From Asterella californica (taxonomy: Eukaryota > Streptophyta > Marchantiopsida > Marchantiales > Aytoniaceae), in NCBI GenBank assembly GCA_036924285.1, contig JAYKYS010000010.1, forward strand, positions 1,488,001-1,552,000: DNA of 64,000 bases, in the 5' to 3' direction. Made by a program: the position numbers and the translations under genes. The number at the start of each line of letters is the position of its first letter. Positions within the stretch are counted from its first letter, which is position 1. Below the pieces are notes generated by a model. The model was not told the origin of the DNA, did no database searches, and saw nothing but the letters and a program-made list of their open reading frames with translations. Of this stretch, positions 35,253 through 46,252 are shown piece after piece.

Positions 35253-36916
35253 TAGTTAGTAACTCCATTGACAATTCCAAATATAATAGGATCGAACATG
35301 TTATCTTAAGGGTGGCAGTTTTTCCATGTAAAATTAGTTAGGACACCATGTGGCAGCATAGGTAGCGTAGGAAGGACAAGGTGGATGGCCAATTCGGACA
35401 GGGGAACTGTTTGCATGTGAGGTAGCAACCTCCTGTCAGCGCCTCTCTCTCCCTGGTGGTCGTTTCCCCTGGTTCTCATGGCAGCAACATAAGTAGGATC
35501 GCAGAGTAGGAGATAGAGTTCTGTCTGTGCTACCAGTTCTGTAGAATTCTGTAGCGACTGCACATACACCTCGATTCTATGGTGCAAGCAGACTAGACAC
35601 ATTAGAGAGAAGGCACCTGATAGATAGTGTTTCGCACTACACCCGTTGTTGGAAACATACGAATAGTCTTGGAATACACAAGAGGGGTCTGCATACTCGT
35701 ACCAGCAGTGGTTCGAAGATGTAGATAGAAGTAGTGGACAGTCTAGGAACAGGGAATGGCATCCTCGTGCAGTCCTGTTAGCTAGACTGGTGTGTCGAGG
35801 AGTAGACGCAGGAAGTAGAGGGAGTGAGCTTCCCAATGCCATTATGACTTCTTCTCGAGGAATAGATTGTGGATTTGAGTGCAGAAGCTTTGTTCATGTC
35901 TTCTGGATGGTGGGTTCCTTGAATTCGCTCTCAATTGTGCATGGGAAGTGTTCTTCTTGAGTGGCGGTGACCGTCAGCAGTTGTGGAAGTGTAGCTTGAC
36001 TCGTTCAGTAGAGCACTTGGGATCTACGTACGAACGGTCTTATGGGTAAGAGATCCCAGAAGACAGAGTAGTCAGAGCAGCGAAGTGAAGAAGAAAGAAG
36101 CCTTCTTCCCGCAACAGAAGACGACATCCTCGAGTAGAAGACGGTGCAACAGTACTCATGTTTGTTGTCTTCCTCCCCAAACTATTACAAGCAGGGATGG
36201 CTTGTTAGTCAGGATCCGGACTAGAAGCCTGTCGGAATCTTAATTTACTCTTTTCATCTTGTTCTCTCTTGTTTGGATTTTCTTATCTTCCCCATCTTCT
36301 CCCATCTTCCCCATCTTCTTACCTTCTTCTAGTGAGTTTCCGATACTTCTATTGAGCTTCCGTGAAGGTGAATGTCGTTGTAGTGCTGCAGGAAGACAAC
36401 TTCCGTAGGCAGAAGCCTGGGAAGGCTACAGGGGGCATACACCCTGTGATTAATCTAACCCGTTGGAACGTGAGTGTGAGAATAAGGTGTAACGACCGTT
36501 ACTATTCGACTTCTGCGAAGCAGGACAAGCTTCTGGAGGTGTGAGAAGACGAGCTGAACCCCCAGAAGACGAGAATCGCTTCGAGAAGATGGTATCGAGA
36601 AGACCGGAAGAAGCAACCTGGAAGCAGGAAGATCGTCTTCCCGAGCTTCTTTGTGCATAATTGTGTGATATTTTAGTTGGTAGTTGTTTGTTTAAGTTCC
36701 AGAGCACCATGTGGCGTGTCTGGAAGACGTGTGGTTTTGTGTAGTTTTGTGAGAAGACGAGATTTTTAGGCAAAACCCGTGTGTTTGTGTGTTTGAACAG
36801 ATCCTAGAACTTAGAGCAGCGATTACTTACGTAAATCCTCTGTGGGAACGATATCTTGTATACTAAATGGGCAAAAGGAGTAATCCTGCGTCACTACATA
36901 TAGTGAGCACCATTTT

Positions 36917-36936
36917 TGGCGCCGCTGCTGAGGATT
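36917..36936 (+). other. Primer-binding site of D (tRNA-Asp)
   Basis: TGGCGCCGCTGCTGAGGATT matches about 16 of 20 positions of the complement of the plant tRNA-Asp(GTC) 3' end, as used by Athila/Tat-type elements. It lies 18 bp after the LTR end. Confidence 0.75.
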
Positions 36937-37278
36937 TCATCTTAGTAACTTCTGTTCTTAGCTTCCTGGATCTGTGTGCCATTAGTTAGGTTCCTTTCGA
37001 ACTAACTTCGATTGTAGTTGAATGTGTTGTGAGACTCTATCTTGCTAGAAGACAGGAGCCGCAACCAGAAGCTGATAAGATACCTCAGGGAGGGTTGGAA
37101 GAAGCCGCTTCCCTGCTTCCAAGAGCTTCTTGGAAGACTCGATCTTGGAAGATTGCGGTGAGTGCAACCAGAAGCAGGAGAAGAAGACGTTCTGAACTTG
37201 TGATCGGTTGTTCAGTCATTTGGTCTCCCGGATCTAGTGGTAGAAGAATAGAGACATCTGTTCTCAGTACTCTGGTGG
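36937..37278 (+). other. D-element leader
   Basis: GAAGAC-rich leader between the primer site and gag. No frame is supported before the ATG at 37279. Confidence 0.5.
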
Positions 37279-37837
37279 ATGCCTCCGATCGGAAGAAGAA
37301 GTAGAAGACGCACGGGTAAAGATCCTGAGTGGGTAAACTCACCCCAGCGAACCGCTTCTAGAGAACAGCGGATATCCCTGAGACACCAAAAGAAAGAAGA
37401 AGAGCTCAGGAAGATCCGATCGGTAGAGTTGGAAGAGCCTTCCATCTCGAGCATAATCTTTGGCGAAGACAGAAGCCAACCGGGTGATCACGTGTATAAA
37501 GTAGATTTCGGTACTGGTTACTCGGAAGACGTCTTCCCAAGTACGGAAGGGGCTTCTCAAGGAGAAGGAAGACTGGAGGAGATTGTTCCAGACGTCTCGG
37601 AAGGTAGCAGTGACAGTAGTTCTGACTCAGAAGACGACCTTCGTGATTCAGACAAGCCTGGACCTTCGAGAAGACCATCTCCACCACCTGGCCCTGAGGG
37701 AGGAAGAAGTTGGCAGTCGCACCAGCCGGCAGTCGACATGGCTTCCCACACTCGGCAGAAGTACCATCCGTACGACGATGATGCTGACGCGGACGACTTC
37801 ATCACGATGTTCGAGACCATCTCCATGATTGCTGATC
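37279..37837 (+). pseudogene. D-family gag, N-terminal part
   Basis: An open frame from the ATG at 37279 encodes a charged N-terminus, an acidic Ser/Asp stretch, a Pro-rich segment (RRPSPPPGPEGG) and the start of the capsid region (DADDFITMFETISMIAD). It is cut at 37837, at CTGATC, and continues in leader sequence of another element. The rest of this Gag, starting with the expected DRLRVF capsid motif, lies at 811-2444 on the minus strand. The two ends share GATCAG. Confidence 0.78.
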
Positions 37838-37906
37838 TCTTCTGCCCAGTTCTAACACACAAATATCTCCACCCCGGACCTTCACGTCGAGTTCACCACC
37901 TTCTGA
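37838..37906 (-). other. Leader and tRNA-Trp primer site of element A
   Basis: On the minus strand, 37898-37881 reads TGGTGAACTCGACGTGAA. This differs by one base from the complement of the plant tRNA-Trp 3' end. The 37880-37838 leader resembles E's leader (53212-53180) and ends against D's gag. The spacer TCAGAAGG (37906-37899) separates it from the LTR. Confidence 0.8.
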
Positions 37907-39011
37907 TGTCGTGTCGGATATTTTGCGTGAAGGATGTCTAGGAAACGCGAGGTTCCTCCTGGCTGTGGAGATGTTGTGTGCTGAAACAGAGACAAGACAG
38001 AGAAAGACAACCACGAAAACGAACGCTGCGATATATACACTCCCAAATGTATGTACACTGTCGGTTCTTTCTCCTAAGAGCACAGAATTGAAAAACAGAC
38101 CAGAGCGGTCTGTAACCTGCTTCAAAAGCCCCTGAAAACAACCCTTGAATCGCAACCCTGACCCAAAACCACCGAAGCGTAGCTCAAAGCAAGAGAAACT
38201 TCTCGTTGCTAACAAATAGAGCCACAGCAGTATCACGCGATTCAAACTCAAGTCCAAACCACATCCATGTATAAGCTCTTAGCTAAAGCTAGCTACCACA
38301 AGCCGTACACAACCAAGTAAGTCCCTAACGAACTCAAAAAGACGAAACCCGTAGCGAAAGAACCGAAAAAGACCTATCTGGGAACTTTCTCCTTTCGTCA
38401 AACGATCTTCAAATGTTGATAGGTCTCCTTCCATGACTCCGTTGGCTCAAGAAACCTTCAGATCCGACTCCTGATAGTCGAGATATCGCCGATTTTCGGT
38501 CGCAGGTGACCGAACCTTCAAAAACTCCTCCCTGCGGCTTAAAACCGCTCACACCGCACAAACGGATCGTCCAAACTGATATCTGTCTTCTCTGGTAGGT
38601 AGATCTAGCTACCCTGAACCCAACAAAACTCCAAACAAGCCGTTTGGAGTTCCCCTTGCAAAACCACTCGAGAAATTTGGTCGTAGGTTGCAAAAAACTG
38701 ACGTAAATCGGTTCCCTGCGACTCAAATTCGCTCACCACACCCAAACCAACAATCCAATTCACTTACAGTCTTCTCCTATGCGTACATGAGGACTCCTTG
38801 ATCGCGTAGGCACCAAGAACGAAAAGCTTGGCTCACCGATCGCGAAGTACAGCCCAACCTCAGGTCGCATGTGAACGAAAATCTGATGTAAGCGCTTCCC
38901 TGCGAGCCAATTTCACTCATAACTTCCAAACCGTCCGATGAAAACTGGTATCGTCTTCAATTTCCTATAGAACTCGGTGTTCTGATCCCGTTGGATCCAA
39001 GGATCCCGTTG
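37907..39011 (-). repeat. 5'-truncated LTR copy (A/E family)
   Basis: This is the last 1.1 kb of the 2023 bp LTR, minus orientation, ending CGACACGACA at 37907. Its upstream end is fused at GATC (39012-39015) to a tRNA-Trp piece, with a small repeat of GATCCCGTTGG at the joint. Confidence 0.82.
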
Positions 39012-39051
39012 GATCAGAAGGTTGCGTGTTCGATTCACGTCGAGTTCACCA
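39012..39051 (+). other. 3' half of tRNA-Trp embedded next to LTR
   Basis: Forty bases match plant tRNA-Trp from the base after the anticodon (G37) to the terminal CCA, including the T-arm GTTCGATTC, with one mismatch in the acceptor stem. On the element strand it is an extended primer-binding site. It lacks the 5' half and A box, so it is not a tRNA gene. Confidence 0.8.
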
Positions 39052-39054
39052 CCG

Positions 39055-41077
39055 TATCGTGTCGGATATTTTGTGCGTGAAGGATGTCCAGGAAAACGCG
39101 AGGTTCCTGGCTGTGGAGATGTTGTGTGCCAAACAGAGACAAGACAGAGAAGAACAACCACGAAAAGGAATGCTGCGATATATACACTCCCAAATGTATG
39201 TACACTGTCGTTCTTTCTCCTAAGAGCACAGAATTGAAAAACAGACCAGAGCGGTCTGTAACCTGCTTCAAAAGCCCCTGAAAACAACCCTTGAATCGCA
39301 ACCCTGACCCAAAACCACCGAAGCGTAGCTCAAAGCAAGAGAAACTTCTCTTTGCTAACAAATAGAGCCACAGCAGTATCACGCGATTCAAACTCAAGTC
39401 CAAACCACATCCATGTATAAGCTCTTAGCTAAAGCTAGCTACCACAAGCCGTACACAACCAACTAAGTCCCTAACGAACTCAAAAAGACGAAACCCGTAG
39501 CGAAAGAACCGAAAAAGACTTATCTGGGAACTTTCTCCTTTCGTCAAACGATCTTCAAATGTTGATAGGGTCTCCTTCCATGACTCCGTTGGCTCAAGAA
39601 ACCTTCAGATCCGACTCCTGATAGTCGAGATATCGCCGATTTTTGGTCGCAGGTGACCGAACCTTCAAAAACTCCTCCCTACGGCTTAAAACCGCTCACA
39701 CCGCACAAACGGATCGTCCAAACTGATATCTGTCTTCTCTGGTAGGTAGATCTAGCTACCCTGAACCCAACAAAACTCCAAACAAGCCGTTTGGAGTTCC
39801 CCTTGCAAAACCACTCGAGAAATTTGGTCGTAGGTTGCAAAAAACTGACGTAAATCGGTTCCCTGCGACTCAAATTCGCTCACCACACCCAAACCAACAA
39901 TCCAATTCACTTACAGTCTTCTCCTATGCGTACATGAGGACTCCCTGATCGCGTAGGCACCAAGAACGAAAAGCTTGGCTCACCGATCGCGAAGTACAGC
40001 CCAACCTCAAGTCGCATGTGAACGAAAATCTGATGTAAGCGCTTCCCTGCGAGCCAATTTCACTCATAACTTCCAAACCGTCCGATGAAAACTGGTATCG
40101 TCTTCAATTTCCTATAGAACTCGGTGTTCTGATCCCGTTGGATCCAAGGACAGCAAGTTTGGACTCCGGAACGGCCCGAACGGTCCAACTCTCCTTCACA
40201 GGTAACTGAAAACTTCAAATCTGCCTCCTGCGTCTCAATTTCACTCAGTACGCACTCCCCGATCCGTATCTTCCCAAACCGTTTGAACCAGTGCGTAGCC
40301 TGCACAGATCTGAACCCAACGACGTCTTGCGAGCTTGCATTGGACTCCTAAATCTCCCGAACCGTCCGTTGACAAGTAGCAGACGCAAGCTAGCCCCTAA
40401 GCAACCCCCTTGTTTACAGTCTCTGTACGTACAGTTCTCTCCTGAATAATAAGAAGCAGGTCCCTTGCGTCTTTGATATAACGCCTGAAGCCCTAAATAC
40501 CCAGTCAGCAAATAACTAGAGGTCTAGCTTGATTTTACCTTCTTTCGAATCGCATAACTTCTTCTCTGGATGTCCAAACGAAATAAACAAGATGCCCATG
40601 GAAAGCTGACAGCGAGCTCTACCCATCTATGTGATGAAAGTGAAGATCCGAAGTTGCGCCAAAAACCCGTAAGCTGGGGCCTAGCTTGTTTTCTCCATCT
40701 TTCGAGTCTTGTAACTTTTCCACTAGGCGTCCAAACGAAGTAGATGAAGTGCCTATGGAAAGCTGACAAGGAGCTCGATCCACTGGTGCGATAAAAACGA
40801 AGATCCGAAGTGGTGCCAAAAACCCATAAGCTGGGGCCTAGCTTGTTTTCTCCATCTTTCGAGTCCTGTAACTTCTCCACTAGGCGTCCAAACGAAGTAG
40901 ATGAAGTGCCTATGGAAAGCTGACAAGGAGCTCTATTCACTGGTGCGATAAAAACGAAGATCCGAAGTGGTGCCAAAAACCCATAAGCTGGGGCCTAGCT
41001 TGTCTTCTCATGAGTGACTTTGGAGTGACAAGCATCGAAGTTTGAATTTCAGGTAGAAGCCGGTCCACGACACGACA
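39055..41077 (-). repeat. 2023 bp LTR (E/A family), minus orientation
   Basis: Inverted near-identical copy of 4797-6819 with the same length and the same ends on the minus strand (TGTCGTGTCG at 41077, CGACACGATA at 39055). The right flank is the N-terminal integrase of E. The left flank is the tRNA-Trp primer site. It is the second breakpoint of the proposed inversion. Confidence 0.9.
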
Positions 41078-42100
41078 GCAGTTCCCCACCTTTCTGCTTC
41101 GGTCGCTTCCAAAGAAACCCATCTTGCAACATGAAGTTGTAAGCATTCCTCCGAACTCTCCGAAACCTCTCATCTGTCCAACCTGTCTGCTTAACCATCG
41201 TACTAAGATACCTCTCGATATCAAACAAATCATCATCATACAACCCTTCAACAAATAACTCATCTTCCCTTCCTGTCTATGCAATCGAACAGAACTCTGT
41301 ACCCACGTCGTTAATGTCTTCAACCATCTCATCCTCCCCATCATATCGAGCTCGAGATAACATATCCGTCATCAGATTATCCTTCCCTACGATATGTCTA
41401 AACTCCGGGTTCAACGACTTGATATATGCGATCCATCGTAACATCGCAATATCAAGAGTTGAACAATTCATGATCATTCCTAACAACGGCAAGCAATCAG
41501 TTTCAACCACCACTACTGCTCCAATCAAATACTCTTTTTCAGTTTACATGGCTGAAACAATACCCCTTAGTTCTCTCTTAACTTGCGGGTAAGCACGTTG
41601 TCGAACACTTAATACCTTCGCTCCAAACCTAACCGTAAACCTGTCTCCATCCTCATCATCCTGTCCTACTGTCCATCCGATTGTAACTGGACTTGTATCT
41701 ACAGTAAGAACTACCAGCCTGGTACCCTTGTAATCAATCCTTCCCAACACTGGAGGAGACTTCAGCTTCCGCACCACATCAGTATGCTCTTCCTCCCATC
41801 TGAACTTATGACCCTTACGCAACAATCCATACAACAGATCTGCCACATGCGCATAATGAGAAATCCAAATGTGATAGAATACACAAGCACCCAAAAATCT
41901 TCTTACTTCTGTCAGCGAATTGCAAACCTCTTTCATCCTCCCAATCGCATCCACTTTGTTCGGATCTTTCTTCTGACCAAACGATCCACACAAATGATCA
42001 ACGATCAAGACTTCTTTAACCCCAAATGTAGACTTCGCACCTGACAATGTGAGATGAACTTCCTCAAGCCGAGATAAGATCTTCTCACAATCTGCTATGT
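41078..42100 (-). pseudogene. Element E RNase H and integrase N-terminus
   Basis: Minus-strand order: the RT-RNase H connection (LTEVRRFLGACVFY, GHKFRWEEEHTD), an RNase H-like part (RLVVLTVDTSPVTIGW, FGAKVLSVRQRAYPQVKREL), the RNase H end (DNLMTDMLSRARY) and the integrase N-terminus (WLKR-type GFLWKRPKQKGG) up to the LTR at 41077. Frames change near 41290 and 41545. The integrase continues at 6820 on the plus strand. CTGC here and CCGC at 6820-6823 may be the decayed 4 bp duplication of the LTR insertion. Confidence 0.82.
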
Positions 42101-43458
42101 GATCGATGACATATCATCGACACCCCCTCTGGTCTAATGCTTCATCCTTCTCATACTCTACACATCCTTTAATGGAGATGTCATCCAAGAACGACATCGT
42201 CTTTTTAGGGATGAAATCCCTTAGAACTCGAATTCATCCCATGCATCATGTGTGCTATCGAGTTGGTAGCTCCTTGTGGTAAGATACACATCCTAACCAA
42301 CCCCAAAGGTGTCCTCATTGCCGTGAAGCTTCTGCTCTCCTCCGCTAGTTGAAACTGATCATATCCTGAGTAAAGATCTTCCATCAAGTAAATCGCTCTT
42401 CCTGCAAACGCTTCTGCAAACTCATCCACAATCGGTCCCACTCCAGCATTTCTGATTGTTATTGCGTTCACCGGTTGCATGTCTTGGATGAACCGCAACG
42501 ACCCATTCTTCTTAGGTACTGTAAATCATCTACTTGAATACGGTGCAAACGACGGCTCCAAGATCTTCATCCGCATCTTCTCCTTCAGCAACTCCACTAG
42601 TTTAAGCAAGTGAGCCCGCGGTACAGGAATTGGTCTCAGGTTCCATGACACATGCGGTACCGTGAAGAAAACCATTGGGGTAACAACGTACGAGTCTACA
42701 CATCCAATCTCATGTGACTCAAAGACAAATGTTCTCCCATGTTGTGAAAGCATCTCCTTGAAGCACATCCTCCCTTCTAGTAGAAGAGACCCATCAGATC
42801 CAATCTTCAGCTCTTCAATGGTCTTCTCCATGAACTTGTGTCCTATCATTGCAGGATCTCTCAAACTCTTCTCCTTGAAGCTCGATCCATCTGTTGGTTA
42901 GTGTCTTCCGGCAAAGGACCAGCAACTGGCTTTATCTTCTTATCCACTATCTTGTACTTCGTCTCAACTCGAATCTCAGGTGCATGGAATATTCGATCAC
43001 TGAATAGACCTCTTTTGAATGAGTCTGCACCTTATCCATATCTTCCCATCCAGTAGACATGATCTCTCGCAAAGGATCCTCCAACCCATCCTCTTCATAA
43101 ACACCAGAAATCCATTCATCCGCTTCTAGCTCACCCAACTCTTTCATCATCAACTCAACATCACGCAAATGTTTTTGTTCTTTTCTCCTCAGCTCTTCTA
43201 CCTTCTTGTAAATAGCAATCCCACACTCTGAAAACTCAACAAACCCTGTGTTTGAAATCCAACTATAGTTATTCTAATAAAAAGATACAAAAGGTACTAT
43301 CTCCATCAAGCGAGAGTACCTTCTCCTGCGCACCACCACAATCCCGCTCTATAGTGGTACTCAACAAAAATCCTTGAATTCTTCACTCACCCTTGGAAGT
43401 GGTTTCTCTCTCAAACGATCTCGGTTGTGCTCGTGATTGGACGGTACAGTCAAGAATT
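42101..43458 (-). pseudogene. Element E reverse transcriptase and protease-RT linker
   Basis: Read on the minus strand from high to low coordinates: an acidic linker (43168-42947), the RT N-terminal region with VPHVSWNLRPIPVPRAHL (42864-42526), then RFIQDMQPVN, DLYSGYDQFQLAEESR, TPLGLVRMCILPQGATNS (42498-42205) and the active site SFLDDISIK (about 42190-42165), an F-L-D-D variant of Y-x-D-D. Several stops and frameshifts are present. Confidence 0.84.
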
Positions 43459-43636
43459 CTACCGCTCTTGTCTCATCTTGACTTCGGATCCTAGCATAAG
43501 CAGATCCGTCGTCCAGTACCTTTGAGTTGCTATGATGAAAGGTTGACCAAGAATGAGCGGGTATGATGTTGCTTCTTGAACAAAGAAATTTTGCTCGATA
43601 GCAACATCACCTAGCGCACTCTGATGTCTGGACAAG
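43459..43636 (-). pseudogene. Element E protease, C-terminal part
   Basis: It encodes GDVAIEQNFFVQEATSYPLILGQPFI, cited as GDVAIEQNFFVQ then YPLILGQPF, the distal part of the protease fold. It matches G at about 15735-15830 and F at about 62240-62320. The N-terminal part is at 51020-51412. The gap is filled exactly by the D-family solo LTR, with ACAAG on both sides. Confidence 0.85.
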
Positions 43637-45275
43637 TGTACTGTCGCAGGATTACTCCTTTTGTCCATTTAGTATACAAGATATCGTTCCCATAGAGGAT
43701 TTGCACAAGTAACGCTGCTCTAAGTTCTAAGATCTGTTCAAACACACAAACACACGGGTTTTGTCTAGAAACCCCGTCTTCTCACAAAACCACGCGTCTT
43801 CCAGACTCGCCAAAAGGTGCTCTGGACCTAAACAAACAACTACTAACTAAAATATCACACATCTATTCACAGAGAAGCTCGAGAAGACGCTCTTCCTGCT
43901 TCCAGATCATTTCTTCCGGTCTTCTCAGTACCGTCTTCCCGTAGCAATTCTCGGCTTCTGAGGTTTCCACTCGGCTTCTCACTCCTCTAGAAGACTGCTC
44001 CTGCTTCGCAGAAGTCGACTAGAATCGGCTGTTACACCTTACTCACTCTCACATTCCAACCGGTTAGATTAATCACAGGGTGTATACCCCCTGTAGCTTT
44101 CTTAGGCTTCTGCCTACGGAAATAGTCTTCCTGCAGCACTACAACAACATTCACCTTCACGGAAGCTCAATAGAAGTCTCGGAAGCTCACTAGAAAAAAG
44201 TAAGAAGATGGGGAGGATGGGAGAAGATGGGGAAGAAGGGAAAATCCAAACAAGAGAAACCAAGATGAAAAGGAGAATTAAAGATTCCGACATGCTTCTA
44301 GTCCGGATCCTGACTAACAAGCCATCCCTGCTTGTAATAGTTTGGGGAGGAAGACAACAAACGTGAGTACTGTTGCACCGTCTTCTACTTGAGGATGTCG
44401 TCTTCTATTGCGGGAAGAAGACTTCTTTCTTCTTCTCTTCGCTGCTCCGACTAACTGTCTTTTGGGATCCCTTATCCATAAGACCGTCCATACGTAGATC
44501 CTAAGTGCTCTACTGGACGAGTCAAGCTGCAATTCCACAACTGCTGACAGTCACCGTCACTCAAGAAGAACACTTCCCATGCACAATCGGGAGCGAATTC
44601 AAGGAAACCCACCACCCCGAAGACATGGACAAATCTTCTGCACTCAAATCAGCAATCCATTCCCCGAGAAGAAGTCACATTGACATTGGGAAGCTCACTC
44701 CCTCTACTTCCTGCTCCTACTCCTCGACACACCAGTCTAGACAACAGGACTGCACGAGGATGCCGTTCCCTGTTCCTAAACTGTCCACTACCTCTATCTA
44801 CATCTTCAACCCATTGTTGGAATCAAACATGCAAACCCCTCCGATATAATCCTAGTCTATTCGTATGTCTCTTACATCGGGTGTAGTGTGCACTGTATAT
44901 CATGTGCTCAATGTGCTCTGAGTCTACACTGTAAAATGTTTGTGTGCGTAGAACTTGTTCCTAATGTGTCTCGTCTGTCTGCACCGTAAAATCGATATGT
45001 GTGTGCAGCAGCCCCAATTCCTACGCTGCAATCCTACTTATGTCTTCTACCACGAGGAAACAGAGGAGACGACCACCAGGGAGAGATGAGCGCTGTCAGA
45101 AGGCTTCCATCCTACATGCAAGCGGTTCCCCTTCCTAATTAGCCATCCACCTTGTCGCTCCTATGCTACCTATGCTGCAACATGGTATCCTAACTAATTT
45201 TACACTAGAACTGCCATCCTTAAGATAGCATGTTCGGTCCTACTAAATTTGGAAAATGTCAACGTCGGTTACTAT

Positions 45276-46252
45276 CTACTCTGATTGCTCGGGTGTAACC
45301 TCTACCTGATCTGCTCCTACCGGAACTCCTAATGCGGCTTCTGATAAGTTAGGAAGCTGCTGGTGTCTCTTCATCAAGATCATGAAGTCCATCCTTGTAA
45401 CTCTGGTACCATGAATGCCGTCCTCCTCAATCTTACAGCTTGTCTCGAATTCATCCATTAGATCTGCGTCTGAGAACTGTACCATTTTATGAGAGAAATT
45501 ATCCTCAGTATAGAATCTTCATTCCCTACTCCTTTAGCTGGTGTTGAGGTCAAGACAGCCATAAGCTTTCTCCGCTATAGCATCATTGAACTTGAGAGGA
45601 GAGCAATTCATAACGTTGAGATTCGTCGCTTGCCGTGCTATGTCATGCTCAAGACGTTCTCCCTTCCATGAGAAGTTGCGATGCAATTCTCTCGTTACCC
45701 AGTTTCAGCTCCACAACAGCACGCTGCTGCAATTGTTCAGCTACCTGTGCAGGATGTCTAAATCGAATCCTTGAGGCTGTCGTATCGATCACGAACTTGT
45801 GAAGCCTCCAACTGTAAGAACTCTGATTGAGCTTTCAACTCCTCTGCGGTAGGAACTTTTTCTGCAATAGGTGGCTGAGCATTCACAACAGGAGATTCCA
45901 ATTGCCTCATTCTCCTCTGATTGCCAATCTGAGGAAAACTTCGTGGCCACTATAAACCCTCCATGTCCATCCAACGCTTCCACCTAAAGCTGGGTGCTTC
46001 ATCAACCTCTGGATTCTGTCCACGAGAGAATAGCAATACAACGATATGGTAGGACTTCCACCATCCCACTTTGAGGATTGTCAATAAAGACCTCCATGCA
46101 GTCATTCCTGCACGCTGTTGCACCACAGTCTTCGCAGTCCAACTTCCACTCTCAGAAGACGAATCTAGTCTTCCGAAGACAGCTACTCCGTCTTCCGAGA
46201 TTCTAACAGTGCTTCCTAAATAGCTCTCGTCTTCCGAGCTATATCTAAACAA
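45276..46252 (-). pseudogene. LTR-encoded ORF remnant of second D copy
   Basis: Minus-strand frames are open from 46252 to 45953, then 45950 to 45758 after a single TAG, with a coiled-coil-prone part (EKVPTAEELKAQSEF, EASQVRDRYDSLKDS) and, in another frame, EQLQQRAVVELKLGNERI. The last piece, 45485-45276, ends LSEAALGVPVGADQVE, matching the C-terminal signature of the ORF at 34205-35252. The N-terminal Trp-rich half seen at 32362 is absent here. Function unknown. Confidence 0.5.

Larger units (their letters stand above)
30371..36898 (+). repeat. Giant (6528 bp) D-family 5' LTR
   Basis: It starts TGTGGTGCCC and ends GTCACTACA, an inverted pair (TGTGGTG/CACTACA). A tRNA-Asp primer site follows 18 bp later, and then gag, so the whole interval occupies LTR position. 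A second copy with the same two ends and a perfect 5 bp duplication lies at 43637-51019. About 1.9 kb at the left and 1.7 kb at the right are shared. The middle (32300-35165) carries an ORF with different content from the other copy. GAAGAC and GTCTTC hexamers are extremely dense throughout. Confidence 0.78.

Noticed and set aside
39012..39051. A tRNA-Trp gene
   Set aside because: Only the 3' half is present, with no A box or 5' acceptor strand. Its position next to an LTR explains it as primer-derived.
38913..39403. Overlapping open frames of 60-150 codons on both strands in 37900-41000, repeated at 4900-6900
   Set aside because: They lie wholly within the 2023 bp LTR copies and recur only because the LTR does. 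No domain and no preferred frame.
41314..42901. Plus-strand frames of 80-90 codons
   Set aside because: Antisense shadows of the E reverse transcriptase and RNase H, whose motifs are clear on the minus strand.
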